Source: Sphingomonas sp. PP-CE-3A-406 (GTDB lineage: Bacteria > Pseudomonadota > Alphaproteobacteria > Sphingomonadales > Sphingomonadaceae). From it: 64,000 nt of DNA. Location of the stretch: assembly GCF_003688625.1 (NCBI RefSeq), contig NZ_RCWY01000002.1, positions 186,001-250,000 of the forward strand, given 5' to 3'. Shown here one piece after another: positions 46,570-55,434 of the stretch (position 1 is its first letter; each line of letters begins with the position of its first letter). The notes under the pieces are model-generated. The model saw only the letters and a list, made by a program, of their open reading frames with translations, did no database searches and was not told where the DNA came from. Both the position numbers and the translations under genes were made by a program.

Positions 46570-47124
46570 TTACGAAATATGACCGTGGCGATTATCATGC
46601 CGGTGCCGCCACTTGCGCGCGATCCACAACCGCCAGCCAAGCGCGCTGAGCGCATAGCCGCCGATCGAACACACGACCGTTATGACCAGCAGGCCGAGCG
46701 CGGTGGCGGGGCCAGCCTGCATCAGCCACGGGATCCATTCGGTGCGCGCCGCAGCATCTGCGACGGGCTGGCCGGGGACGTGCGCGTCGAGGCGGAGCAG
46801 CGACGAGCCAATCCAATAGGCGGCGATCCAGAGCGGCGGCGTGGTCAGCGGGTTGGTGATGAAAGTGGTCAGCGCCGCGGTCGGCACGTTGGCGCGAAAC
46901 GGCAGCGCGAAGATCGCGGCGACCGGGGTTTGCGCGACCGGGATCAGGATACCCGCGACCATTCCGAGCGCGACGCCACGCGGGACAGAGCGGCGCGTGA
47001 AACGCCACAGTTCGGGCGCGAGCACGCGGTGCGCGACGGGCCGCAGCAGGCGGTTCCGCTCCATCGACTCGCGGGTCGGCAGGTTACGACGCGACCACGC
47101 CGCGAGACGCCCGAATATGCTCAA
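46570..47124 (-). CDS. DUF2062 domain-containing membrane protein
   Basis: A 184-residue protein with three hydrophobic segments (GVALGMVAGILIPVAQTPVAAIF, TFITNPLTTPPLWIAAYWIG and ATALGLLVITVVCSIGGYAL). The central NPLTTPPLWIAAYWIG matches the DUF2062 signature. Function unknown. It begins 34 bases after the smpB stop on the same strand and may be co-transcribed. Confidence 0.88.
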   Translation of the reverse strand: MSIFGRLAAWSRRNLPTRESMERNRLLRPVAHRVLAPELWRFTRRSVPRGVALGMVAGILIPVAQTPVAAIFALPFRANVPTAALTTFITNPLTTPPLWIAAYWIGSSLLRLDAHVPGQPVADAAARTEWIPWLMQAGPATALGLLVITVVCSIGGYALSALGWRLWIARKWRHRHDNRHGHIS

Positions 47125-47158
47125 GACGATAGGGTCATCGACACCGGCGCCACGTCGG

Positions 47159-47641
47159 TTATCCGCGATCCCGCATGATCCGGCCCTGCTCGCGCTTCCA
47201 GTCCTGTTCCTTCACCGAATCGCGCTTGTCGTGGTTCTGCTTGCCCTTGGCGAGCGCCAGTTCGATCTTCGCGCGGCCCTTCGAATTGAAGTAGATCATC
47301 AGCGGCACGAGCGTCATGCCCTGGCGCGCGACCGCCCCGAACATCTTGTTGATCTCGCGCTCGTGCAGCAGCAATTTGCGCGGCCGCTTGGGCTCGTGGT
47401 TGAAGCGGTTGCCATGGCTGAATTCGGGGATGTTCGAATTGACCAGGACGACGTTCTTGCCCTTCACCTCGGCATAGGCCTCGGCGATCGAGCCCTCGCC
47501 GCCGCGCAGCGCCTTCACCTCGGTGCCGGTGAGCGCGATGCCCGCCTCGAACACCTGCTCGATGTAATAGTCGTACCGCGCGCGCCGGTTCTCGGCGACG
47601 ATCTTGGTCTTCTCGAAGGTCGGGGGTTTGGGACGTGCCAT
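47159..47641 (-). CDS. smpB: SsrA-binding protein SmpB
   Basis: Binds tmRNA and rescues stalled ribosomes. The 160-residue protein has [20 protein letters not shown] near the start, [20 protein letters not shown] and the C-terminal basic tail [20 protein letters not shown] that reaches the decoding centre. The start codon is the ATG at 47641. I did not find the tmRNA gene nearby. Confidence 0.97.
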   Translation of the reverse strand: MARPKPPTFEKTKIVAENRRARYDYYIEQVFEAGIALTGTEVKALRGGEGSIAEAYAEVKGKNVVLVNSNIPEFSHGNRFNHEPKRPRKLLLHEREINKMFGAVARQGMTLVPLMIYFNSKGRAKIELALAKGKQNHDKRDSVKEQDWKREQGRIMRDRG

Positions 47642-47717
47642 GGGACGCGCGATGTAGGAGGTCGGAGCGCTTAGGGGAAGCGGTGGTGGACGTTATTACG
47701 TGCCCCTCCTCTTCTCC

Positions 47718-47826
47718 GCCCCTCCCTGGAAGGGAGGGGTTGGGGGTGGGTCGGGTTCCGCATATCCGAACCGTGGCGGCTCAAGCTGGCCTACCCACCC
47801 CCTGCCCCTCCCTTCCAGGGAGGGGA
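47718..47826. repeat. Palindromic repeat of the CCCCTCC-GGAGGGG type, loop-conserved
   Basis: The arms GCCCCTCCCTGGAAGGGAGG and CCCCTCCCTTCCAGGGAGGGG, with inner GGTGGGTCGG, enclose a loop TTCCGCATATCCGAACCGTGG that recurs almost unchanged at 53570-53677. It lies in a 308-base gap (47642-47949) with no gene. Confidence 0.88.
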
Positions 47827-47949
47827 GCCTGTTGTGGCCAGACTAGACGAAGTTCGCGCTCGTCAGGGCGGAGGCGGCTGCGGCGGACGTTGCCCTACGA
47901 TTGACTAGCGGGCGATTGCCGCCCCCCGACCATTGGGTTAGCTCATGCC

Positions 47950-48600
47950 ATGAACGTCACCGAACGCTACGACCAAGACGGCTATGCCGCCGTTCCGCGC
48001 CTGATCGCGCCGTCGGTCGCCAACGCCTTCCTCCGCCAACTCATCACCGACATGGAGGCTCGGGGCACGCCGTTGACGGCGCAGAAGAACGGCTCGGCGT
48101 TGCTGCGGCGCGACGCGATCGAGGTCTACGGGTTTCACTACCCGCCGATGCTGGGGCTCCTGTGGGGCCTGACGCCGTTCGTCGCCACCGCGATCGGGCG
48201 TGACCTGCTGCCGGCATACAGCTATTTCCGGATCTACCAGGAAGGCGACATCTGCCGCGTGCACAGCGATCGGCCATCGTGTGAACATAGCCTGTCGCTG
48301 ACGCTGGATTACAGCGACGGCGTGGCGTGGGACCTGGAAATCGGCACCGACCACATCGCCGTGCCCAAACCCGTGGTCGAGGATGATTTCGGTTCGGCGG
48401 GGTTCGCCTCGGTCAGCATGGAGCCCGGCGACGGCGTCCTGTATCAGGGCGTGCACCGTCGGCATGGCCGGATCATGCCCAACCCCAATGCGTGGTCCGC
48501 GCACCTGTTTCTGCATTGGGTCGAGCGCGACGGGCCCAACGCCGCGTTCGCCTTCGATGGCAACCATGCGGCGACGCGGCCCGTCAATCTCGCCTTGTAG
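47950..48600 (+). CDS. 2OG-Fe(II) oxygenase-like protein
   Basis: A 216-residue protein with the features of the phytanoyl-CoA/2OG-Fe(II) double-stranded beta-helix fold. The metal-binding HxD is H105-S-D107 in ICRVHSDRPSCEHSLSLTLD, and a distal His candidate is H169 in GDGVLYQGVHRRHGR, followed by Arg residues that could bind 2-oxoglutarate. The N-terminal DQDGYAAVPRLIAPSVANAF is typical of such proteins. The substrate is unknown. It stands alone between divergent smpB and convergent dapA. Confidence 0.7.
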   Translation: MNVTERYDQDGYAAVPRLIAPSVANAFLRQLITDMEARGTPLTAQKNGSALLRRDAIEVYGFHYPPMLGLLWGLTPFVATAIGRDLLPAYSYFRIYQEGDICRVHSDRPSCEHSLSLTLDYSDGVAWDLEIGTDHIAVPKPVVEDDFGSAGFASVSMEPGDGVLYQGVHRRHGRIMPNPNAWSAHLFLHWVERDGPNAAFAFDGNHAATRPVNLAL

Positions 48601-48609
48601 CAGTGGGCT

Positions 48610-49494
48610 TCAGACCAGCCGGGCGTGCGCGAGGGCCGCGTCGACCGCCGCGCGCGAGGCTTCGCCGGCGGGAGTCATCGGCAGCCGCAGGGTTTCGGGG
48701 AAGCCGGCGCGCACCTTGGTCATCGCGTACTTCACCGGCCCCGGCGAGGCGTCGGTGAACAGCGCCTCGTGCAGCGGGTAGAGTTGGTCCTGATACGCCA
48801 GCGCCTTGACGAAATCGCCCGCCTGGCACGCCGCCTGGAATTCCGCGCACAGCTTCGGCGCCACGTTGGCGCTCACCGAGATGCAGCCGGTGCCGCCCAT
48901 CACGTTGAACGCCAGCGCCATATCGTCGTTACCCGACAGCTGGCAGAAATCCGGCCCGCACGACGCGCGATGCTGAGAGACGCGCGCGAGGACGCCGCTG
49001 GCATCCTTCACGCCGACGAACACGTCCGGGAACGCCGCGACGATCCGCGCCAGCGTCGCCGGCTGGATATCCGTCACCGTCCGCGCGGGGACGTTGTAGA
49101 GGATGATCGGCAGCGGGGTCGTCTGCGCCAGCGCTTCGAAGTGGCGGAAGATGCCCTCCTGCCCCGGCCGGTTGTAATAGGGCGGCACCATCAGCGCGGC
49201 GTCGGCGCCGGCGTCCTTGGCGGCGCGCAGGTTGGCCGAGGCGACGCGCGTGTCGTTCGAGCCGGCGCCGGCGATGACGGGGACGCGGCCCTTCGCCTGG
49301 TCGACACAGACGCGGACGACATGGAAATGCTCGTCGTACGACAGGGTCGCCGCCTCGCCGGTCGTCCCGCACGCGACCAGCCCCGACGAGCCCTCGACGA
49401 TCTGCCACTCGATGAAATCGCGATAGGCGGGTTCGTCGAAACTGCCATCGGCGGCGAACGGCGTGACGAGCGCGGGAATCGATCCTGAAAACAT
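48610..49494 (-). CDS. dapA: 4-hydroxy-tetrahydrodipicolinate synthase DapA
   Basis: Condenses pyruvate with aspartate semialdehyde, the first step committed to lysine and diaminopimelate. The 294-residue TIM barrel begins MFSGSIPALVTPFAADGSFDE, with GTTGEAATLS near residue 45, the catalytic Tyr in LPIILYNVPART and the Schiff-base Lys in FVGVKDASG near 161. The ATG at 49494 is preferred to an upstream in-frame start. Divergent from the transglycosylase gene. Confidence 0.96.
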   Translation of the reverse strand: MFSGSIPALVTPFAADGSFDEPAYRDFIEWQIVEGSSGLVACGTTGEAATLSYDEHFHVVRVCVDQAKGRVPVIAGAGSNDTRVASANLRAAKDAGADAALMVPPYYNRPGQEGIFRHFEALAQTTPLPIILYNVPARTVTDIQPATLARIVAAFPDVFVGVKDASGVLARVSQHRASCGPDFCQLSGNDDMALAFNVMGGTGCISVSANVAPKLCAEFQAACQAGDFVKALAYQDQLYPLHEALFTDASPGPVKYAMTKVRAGFPETLRLPMTPAGEASRAAVDAALAHARLV

Positions 49495-49584
49495 GCGGTG
49501 GCCTGCGGTCCTAATTCGCCAGATCCTGGGACGTATCTGGATTTCGTTCAGGACAGATACGGGTTCGATGCGTATGCTGTCCAC

Positions 49585-51606
49585 ATGGTAGCATCGATGT
49601 TCAAGACGAGCCTTCTTCTAGCCGTGGTCGCGGGGACGGCGGTTTCGTCCGGCGTGTTGGGCCAGGGCGGCGAGCAGACGCTGGATCGCTACAGCACGCA
49701 GCTCGCCAATATGGGGCCACAGGCTCAGCCGGTCGCGAACCCGACGATGAGCGACGGCGCGATCGCCTCGACCATCGCGCAGTGGCGCGCGTTACAGCAG
49801 ACCGATGCGTTGCCGTTCGACAGCTATGCCGGCTTCCTGATGGCGCATCCGGGCTGGCCGAACGAAGCCGCGAACCGGCGGGCAGCCGAGCGCAAGGCGG
49901 CCACCGGATCGCCAACGAGCGTCGTCGCGTTTTTCCGTCGCTATCCGCCGCAGTCGGCGTCGGGCGGGGTCGGTTACGCGCGGGCGTTGATGGCGACGGG
50001 TGCGCGCGATCAGGCGTATGCGGCGGTGCGGACGGCGTGGCGGAGCAGCGGGCTGACGCCGACAGACGAGGCGATGGTGCTGTCGGGCTTTCCGGGTGCG
50101 CTGACGCCGGACGATCAGGATGCGCGGATGGATGCGCTGCTGTGGGCGGGCCAGACAGGCACCGCGCAACGGCAACTGGCATGGACGAGCCCGGCGCGGC
50201 GGCCGATCTTCGAGGCGCGGCTGGCGTTCCGGACTAATGCGCCGAACGCGTCGGATATCTCGGCCGCGACGCAGACCTTGTATGCGAACGATGCGGGCTA
50301 CGTCGCGGACCGGGCGCAGTGGTTGCGCAATTCGGGGGCAAGCCCGTCCGCCCGCGCGTGGCTGGCGCGGCCTCGGTCGCTGGTGACGAGGCCGGGGAAT
50401 GCGGCGGAATGGTACGAGGTGCTCGTCACCAACGCGAACGGCGCGGCGAACGACGGGCAGTACCAGACGGCCTACGATATCGCGCGGCAGATCGACGACG
50501 CGTATCCGTATGGCGCGGATGTCTCGACGAAATCCTACGCCGAGCGCGACGAATATACCAATCTCGCCTGGCTTGGCGGACGGGTGGCGATGAAGCAGCT
50601 CGGGCGGCCGGCGGATGCGATGACGCTGTTCGACCGGTACGCGCGCGGCTCGCGGTCGCCGCAGGTGCGGTCGAAGGGGTATTACTGGGCGGGGCGTGCG
50701 GCGGAGGCGGCTGGGCTCGCCCCGCAGGCAGCAGCGTTCTATGGTCAGGCGGCGGGGTACCGCGATCAATATTACGGGCAGCTCGCCAACGAGCGCACCG
50801 GGCGCGCGCTGGTGGCGCCACCGTCGGTCGCGTCGATCGCCGTCGATCCGTCGGTACGCGCCGCGTTCGACCGGCGCGAGGTGGTGCGCGCGGTGAAGTT
50901 CCTCGGGCAAATCGGCGACTGGCAAGACCAGACCGCATTCGTGCGCCAGATTGCCGCGGATGCGACGAGCGATACCGATCATCTGCTCGCCGCCGAACTG
51001 TCGAAGACGATCAACCGCCCCGATCTCGGCGTGATGGTCGGGCGCAGTGCGCTCGCGAACGGCCTCAGCGATTATTCCGCGGTCGGCTTCCCTATGGTCG
51101 CGGTGCCTGCGGGGTATGAAGACAACTGGACGATCATCCACGCCATCTCGCGGCAGGAGAGCCAGTTCGATCGCGCCGCAGTGAGCCACGCCGGCGCGCG
51201 CGGGCTGATGCAGCTGATGCCGGCGACCGCGCGCGAGCAGTCGGGGAAGATCGGCCTCGCGTACAATCAGGCGGCGCTGACGACCGATCCGAACATGTCG
51301 ATCATGCTTGGCTCGAGCTATTTCCAGCGGGTGTATGCCAATTACGGCAGTTATCCACTGGCGGTGGCGGCGTATAATGCGGGCGGCGGCAACGTGAACA
51401 AGTGGCTCCGCGCGAACGGCGATCCGCGGACCGGGGCCGTGGACATGGTCGATTGGGTCGAGGCGATCCCGTACCAGGAGACGCGCAACTATGTGCAGCG
51501 CGTGCTGGAAAATGCGGTGGTGTACGATTTGATGAACCCCGCGCGGGCGAAGAGCCGGGGGGCGGCGCGGTTGTCGTGGTATCTGGGGAAGAATCGGCCG
51601 GGTTGA
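49585..51606 (+). CDS. Soluble lytic murein transglycosylase (Slt70-like)
   Basis: Cleaves peptidoglycan glycan strands in the periplasm. The 673-residue precursor has an N-terminal signal (MFKTSLLLAVVAGTAVSSGV), a long alpha-helical superhelix typical of Slt70, and a C-terminal lysozyme-like SLT domain with the catalytic Glu near residue 525 in IHAISRQESQFDRAAVSH, then ARGLMQLMPATA and YPLAVAAYNAGGGNV. Start either the ATG at 49585 or at 49597; the signal peptide favours the latter region. Confidence 0.92.
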   Translation: MVASMFKTSLLLAVVAGTAVSSGVLGQGGEQTLDRYSTQLANMGPQAQPVANPTMSDGAIASTIAQWRALQQTDALPFDSYAGFLMAHPGWPNEAANRRAAERKAATGSPTSVVAFFRRYPPQSASGGVGYARALMATGARDQAYAAVRTAWRSSGLTPTDEAMVLSGFPGALTPDDQDARMDALLWAGQTGTAQRQLAWTSPARRPIFEARLAFRTNAPNASDISAATQTLYANDAGYVADRAQWLRNSGASPSARAWLARPRSLVTRPGNAAEWYEVLVTNANGAANDGQYQTAYDIARQIDDAYPYGADVSTKSYAERDEYTNLAWLGGRVAMKQLGRPADAMTLFDRYARGSRSPQVRSKGYYWAGRAAEAAGLAPQAAAFYGQAAGYRDQYYGQLANERTGRALVAPPSVASIAVDPSVRAAFDRREVVRAVKFLGQIGDWQDQTAFVRQIAADATSDTDHLLAAELSKTINRPDLGVMVGRSALANGLSDYSAVGFPMVAVPAGYEDNWTIIHAISRQESQFDRAAVSHAGARGLMQLMPATAREQSGKIGLAYNQAALTTDPNMSIMLGSSYFQRVYANYGSYPLAVAAYNAGGGNVNKWLRANGDPRTGAVDMVDWVEAIPYQETRNYVQRVLENAVVYDLMNPARAKSRGAARLSWYLGKNRPG

Positions 51607-51628
51607 GGTCTCGCTACCTCATACGATT

Positions 51629-51681
51629 GTTCTCCCGCGAAGGCGGGACCCCAGACTGGGCTCCCGCCTTCGCGGGAGAAC
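51629..51681. repeat. Palindromic repeat, family B, short copy
   Basis: The arms GTTCTCCCGCGAAGGCGGGA and CCCGCCTTCGCGGGAGAAC with centre CCCAGACTGGG. It lies between the transglycosylase gene and greB, ending 15 bases before the greB ATG. Confidence 0.88.
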
Positions 51682-51696
51682 ATGGTAGGCAAACGC

Positions 51697-52173
51697 ATGG
51701 ACCGTCCCAACTACATCACCCCCGCCGGCTACACGATTCTTCGCGAGGAATATGAGCACCTGCTCGCTGGCGAAAGGCCGAAGCTGGTTGAAGTCATCTC
51801 TTGGGCCGCAGGTAACGGCGACCGGTCCGAGAACGGCGACTATATCTATGGCCGCAAGCGCCTGCGCGAGATCGACCGGCGGCTTGGCTGGCTGTCGAAG
51901 CGGATGAAGGCGGCGAAGGTCGTCGACCCGGCGGTGCAGGAAGACCGCTCGCGCGTGTGGTTCGGCGCGTGCGTCACGGTTGCCGACGAGGATGATGTCG
52001 AGCGGGTCTTGACGCTGGTCGGCGACGACGAGACCGACGCGAGCAATGGGCGGATCGGTTGGAACTCGCCGTTCGCGCGCGCCTTGCGCGGCGCTGCGAT
52101 AGGCGACGTGCGGCGCGTGGACCTTCCCGCCGGCGAGCGCGAATATGAGGTAACGTCGATCGAGTATCCGTAA
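51697..52173 (+). CDS. greB: Transcription elongation factor GreB
   Basis: Stimulates transcript cleavage by backtracked RNA polymerase. The 158-residue protein starts MDRPNYITPAGYTILREEYE and has the acidic coiled-coil tip in NGDRSENGDYIYGRK, then the FKBP-like C-terminal domain with NGRIGWNSPFARALRGAAIG. The ATG at 51697 is favoured; the in-frame ATG at 51682 lies at the edge of a palindrome. Confidence 0.92.
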   Translation: MDRPNYITPAGYTILREEYEHLLAGERPKLVEVISWAAGNGDRSENGDYIYGRKRLREIDRRLGWLSKRMKAAKVVDPAVQEDRSRVWFGACVTVADEDDVERVLTLVGDDETDASNGRIGWNSPFARALRGAAIGDVRRVDLPAGEREYEVTSIEYP

Positions 52174-52179
52174 TTTACG

Positions 52180-52304
52180 ATCCTCCCCCGCCAGGGGGAG
52201 GTGGCACCGCAGGTGACGGAGGGGGCGGATACGGACCGACGGTTGGCGCCTACCTCCCCCTCCGTCTGGCAAGCGCCAGCCACCTCCCCCTGGCGGGGGA
52301 GGAT
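52180..52304. repeat. Palindromic repeat of the CCTCCCCC type
   Basis: The arms ATCCTCCCCCGCCAGGGGGAGG and CCTCCCCCTGGCGGGGGAGGAT, with inner GGAGGGGGCGG/ACCTCCCCCTCC, form a 125-base element after greB. Confidence 0.88.
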
Positions 52305-52408
52305 TGTGAGAGCGCGTCCTGTCAACGATCCGTTTCGATCTACGCGAATTGACCTCGCGCCGCCCCCGTGTGACGTTTCGCCCACGCAACGACACTCGAG
52401 GATACCCC

Positions 52409-52789
52409 ATGCCGATACCCGCCACCTGGTCCGCCCGCCTGCTCAGCGTCATGCGCATCGTCGTCGCGCTGGTGTTCTTCAGCCACGGCATCTCGAAATT
52501 CTTTGGCCTGCCGCCCTTCCCGATGCCGATGAACCCGTTGCTGACGATCGCGGGCGTGCTCGAAGTCGTTGGCGGCGGGCTGTTGATCGTCGGCCTGTTC
52601 ACGCGGCCGGTCGCGTTCGTGCTGTCGGGCATGTCCGCGGTCGCGTATTTCATGGCGCACATGCCGAAGGGCCCCTTCCCGATCGCCAATGGCGGCGAGG
52701 CCGCGGTGCTCTACTGCTTCGTCTTCCTGTACCTCGCTGCGGCCGGTGGTGGCGCGTGGAGCGTGGACGCGGCGCGCGCGCGGGGCTAA
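52409..52789 (+). CDS. DoxX-family membrane protein
   Basis: A 126-residue protein with four hydrophobic helices (LLSVMRIVVALVFFSHGISK, LLTIAGVLEVVGGGLLIVGL, VAFVLSGMSAVAYFM, AAVLYCFVFLYLAAAGG). The first helix with the F-S-H-G pattern and GLPPFPMPM is typical of DoxX. Family members have been tied to quinone or thiosulfate oxidation and stress, but no specific role can be given here. The ATG at 52409 begins MPIPATWSARLLS. The NYN gene starts 10 bases after its stop. Confidence 0.86.
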   Translation: MPIPATWSARLLSVMRIVVALVFFSHGISKFFGLPPFPMPMNPLLTIAGVLEVVGGGLLIVGLFTRPVAFVLSGMSAVAYFMAHMPKGPFPIANGGEAAVLYCFVFLYLAAAGGGAWSVDAARARG

Positions 52790-52799
52790 CCTTGCGCGC

Positions 52800-53564
52800 A
52801 TGATCGATACCACAACGCGCAACGTCGCCCTCCTGATCGACGCGGACAATGCGTCCGCGGCGACCCTCGACCCGGTGCTGACCGTCCTTGCCGAGCTCGG
52901 CACGGTCAACGTCCGGAGGGTCTATGGCAACTGGTCGAAGCCCGCGCTGAAGGCGTGGAGCGACATGTCGATCAAGCACGGCATCGAGCCGCAGCAGCAG
53001 TTCGACCTGACCAAGGGCAAGAACGCGACCGACATGAAGATGACGATCGACGCAATGGACCTGCTGTTCCGCGGGCGCATCGACGGGTTCGGGATCATGT
53101 CGTCGGACAGCGACTTCATGCCGCTCGCGACGCGCATCCGCCAGGACGGGATACCGGTCTACGGCTTCGGCACCAGCCGCACGCCCGAGGGATTCCGCCA
53201 GGCCTGCACGCGGTTCATCGACGTCGGCGCGCTGAACGAGACGTCGCAGGCTATGCCCGCGCCAGTGCCTGCTCCGGTGGCTGGCGAGAAGCCCGCTACG
53301 CCAGCGCCGGTCGCTCGGCCAAAGACCGCGCAGCCGATCGACGAGCAGGTGATCAAGCTGCTGATCGACGCGTACAACGCGGTGAAGCGCGACGAGAAGG
53401 GGTATGCCAGCGTTGCCGAACTGGGGCAGCTTGCGGGGAACCGGTCGAGCTTCGACGCGCGGAATTATGGGTTCAACCGGCTATCGGACCTGATCGAGAC
53501 AATCCCGAACTTCCAGCATGAGCGCCGCGAAGGTGGGCGGTCTTTCGTGAAACGTCTGCGGTAG
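52800..53564 (+). CDS. NYN-domain ribonuclease-like protein with OST-HTH (LOTUS) domain
   Basis: A 254-residue protein. The N-terminal NYN/PIN-like domain (about 1-140) has acidic residues in VALLIDADNAS and GIMSSDSDFMPLA that would bind a catalytic metal. A Pro/Ala linker (150-175) is followed by a C-terminal OST-HTH/LOTUS domain with KLLIDAYNAV and ARNYGFNRLSDLIETIPNF. Such LabA/DUF88-like proteins are predicted RNases or RNA-binding proteins; the target is unknown. The ATG at 52800 gives MIDTTTRNVALLIDADN, and the gene is closely spaced behind the DoxX gene. Confidence 0.9.
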   Translation: MIDTTTRNVALLIDADNASAATLDPVLTVLAELGTVNVRRVYGNWSKPALKAWSDMSIKHGIEPQQQFDLTKGKNATDMKMTIDAMDLLFRGRIDGFGIMSSDSDFMPLATRIRQDGIPVYGFGTSRTPEGFRQACTRFIDVGALNETSQAMPAPVPAPVAGEKPATPAPVARPKTAQPIDEQVIKLLIDAYNAVKRDEKGYASVAELGQLAGNRSSFDARNYGFNRLSDLIETIPNFQHERREGGRSFVKRLR

Positions 53565-53569
53565 GCTTT

Positions 53570-53677
53570 CCCCCTCCCTGGAAGGGAGGGGTCGGGGGTG
53601 GGTTGGCTTCCGCACATCCGAACCGTGGGGACACGAGCCGACCTACCCACCCCCAGCCCCTCCCTTTCAGGGAGGGA
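53570..53677. repeat. Palindromic repeat of the CCCCTCC-GGAGGGG type, loop-conserved
   Basis: The arms CCCCTCCCTGGAAGGGAGGGG and CCCCTCCCTTTCAGGGAGGG enclose a loop with TTCCGCACATCCGAACCGTGG, nearly identical to the loop at 47718-47826. It lies between the convergent NYN and MATE genes. Confidence 0.88.
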
Positions 53678-53689
53678 ACGCGTTTGGAC

Positions 53690-55201
53690 TCACCCCGTCG
53701 GCTGCAACCGCCCGCCCGGCTCGCTCATGCCGTGCGCCTGTTCCTCACCCTCGTCGGGCACGACCAGAGCGCCCTTGCGCCAGTTCCCGTAGCGATAATA
53801 CCACGCCGCGATCGCCAGCGTCGTCAGCGATCCTAGCGGAAAGCTCCACCACAGCGAATCCGCGCCGAGCCATGGCTTGGCCAACAACGCAAAGCCGATC
53901 CGCACCGGATACAGCGCGACGATCAGCGCGATCAGCGGCGCGATCACGGCGCCGTTCGCGCGGACGGTCGAGAACAGCACCATCGTCATGCCGAACAGGA
54001 TGAAATTCCAGCTCGCGATCAACTGAACATGCCGCGCGATCGGCAGCGCGGGGCTGGCTGCGCCGATGAACAACGTCATCACCGATCGGTCGAACAGGAT
54101 GACAACCCCGACCATCGCGCCGGTCAGCACGACGTTGAAGAGCAGGCCGTACTTCGTGATGTCGCCGACCCGGTCCCAGCGGCCAGCTCCAATATTCTGC
54201 GCCGCCATCGAACTGACCGCCGCGCCGATCGCCAGCGCGGGCATCTGGATATAGGTCCACAGCTGTTGCGAGACGGCATAGGCCGCCGCGGTATCGACGC
54301 CGAGCCGATTGACCAGCCCGACCATCGCGAGGCCGGCAGTCGACATGACGAGCATCTGCGCGCCCATCGGCAGGCCTTTCCGGACGATCGTGCCGGTCAG
54401 TGCGCGCTCGGGGATCAGGTAGCGGAGTTCGTTGCCGCGCAGCCGCAATGGCAGGTCGCGCTTGTAGATGTAGACGATCAGCCCGAGCAGCGAGACGTGG
54501 CTCGCGACCAGCGTCGCCATTGCCGAACCGGCGATCCCCATCTGCGGGAACGGTCCGATACCGGCGATCAGCAACGGGTTGAGCCCGCTGTCGAGGATCG
54601 CGCTCAGCAGCATGAACCACAGCGGCGTCATCGAATCGCCGGTCCCGCGCAGGCCCATCATCAGCAGCACCATCATCATCGACGCAGGCAACCCAAGGAA
54701 GATCACCCGCAGATAGGCGAGCGCGAGCGGCATCGCGTCGCCGGGCGTGGCGAGCAGGTGCAGGATCTCGGGCGCGAACACCCAGCCGAGCGCGGCGATG
54801 ACGATCGCCCCGCCGAGCACGAGCCCGACTGCGGAGCCGAACGCGCGGCGTGCGCCCTCCAGATCGTGGCGGCCGAAGCTCTGGCCGACCAGGATCGTCG
54901 CGGCCATGCCGAACCCGAATACCGCGCCGAAGGTCAGGAACATGATGATGTTGGCGTTCGAGGTGGCAGCAAGTGCGCCCTCGCCGAGATAGCGCCCGAC
55001 CCAGATCGCGTTGATCGAGCCGTTGAGCGACTGGAGTATGTTCGAGCCCAGCGTTGGCAGCGCGAAGGCGAGTAGCGTGCGACCGATGTGGCCGGCGGTG
55101 AGGTCGCGCTGGCCGGGTTTGCCGCGCCGGCCGTCGGACTTTGCGCTGGACAGGTCTTGGGAAACGGCGGTGGCGTCGACGTCGGGTGGAAGGTCGCTCA
55201 C
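53690..55201 (-). CDS. MATE-family multidrug/toxin efflux transporter
   Basis: A 503-residue inner-membrane transporter with about twelve hydrophobic helices in two repeats. MATE features include TLGSNILQSLNGSINAIWVG in the first repeat, NANIIMFLTFGAVFGFGMAA, GSAMATLVASHVSLL and, in the second repeat, AIGAAVSSMAAQNIGAGRW. These proteins export drugs or metabolites using Na+ or H+ gradients; the substrate cannot be told. The N-terminus has an extra 40 or so polar residues before the first helix. Confidence 0.9.
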   Translation of the reverse strand: MSDLPPDVDATAVSQDLSSAKSDGRRGKPGQRDLTAGHIGRTLLAFALPTLGSNILQSLNGSINAIWVGRYLGEGALAATSNANIIMFLTFGAVFGFGMAATILVGQSFGRHDLEGARRAFGSAVGLVLGGAIVIAALGWVFAPEILHLLATPGDAMPLALAYLRVIFLGLPASMMMVLLMMGLRGTGDSMTPLWFMLLSAILDSGLNPLLIAGIGPFPQMGIAGSAMATLVASHVSLLGLIVYIYKRDLPLRLRGNELRYLIPERALTGTIVRKGLPMGAQMLVMSTAGLAMVGLVNRLGVDTAAAYAVSQQLWTYIQMPALAIGAAVSSMAAQNIGAGRWDRVGDITKYGLLFNVVLTGAMVGVVILFDRSVMTLFIGAASPALPIARHVQLIASWNFILFGMTMVLFSTVRANGAVIAPLIALIVALYPVRIGFALLAKPWLGADSLWWSFPLGSLTTLAIAAWYYRYGNWRKGALVVPDEGEEQAHGMSEPGGRLQPTG

Positions 55202-55332
55202 ACAGTCTCTCCGTTAGGCCGAACTCGGTCCGGCAACCACCGGCGAACGGTCAGGCGTCCTGTCATGTCGACTGCCTAGCCGCGGAGTGAACTCCGGAAC
55301 AAGCCGGTAGGTCCCTGCCCCGAATAACTATG

Positions 55333-55434
55333 CCGCCCCGGCGAAAGCCGGGGCCCAATCGGGAAGGTCGTAGTAATGGAGCGCTGTCGCAGTCAGCCAC
55401 GTCACCCAATTGGACCCCGGCCTTCGCCGGGGGG
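55333..55434. repeat. Palindromic repeat, family A, copy 5
   Basis: The arms CCGCCCCGGCGAAAGCCGGGG and CCCCGGCCTTCGCCGGGGGGG enclose a loop with core TAATGGAGCGCT. It lies in the 388-base gap (55202-55589) between the MATE gene and valS; the gap holds this, the hairpin below and no gene. Confidence 0.85.

Noticed and set aside
47642..47949. tmRNA (ssrA) next to smpB
   Set aside because: The gap contains only a palindromic repeat; no alanine-tRNA-like ends or tag frame were seen.
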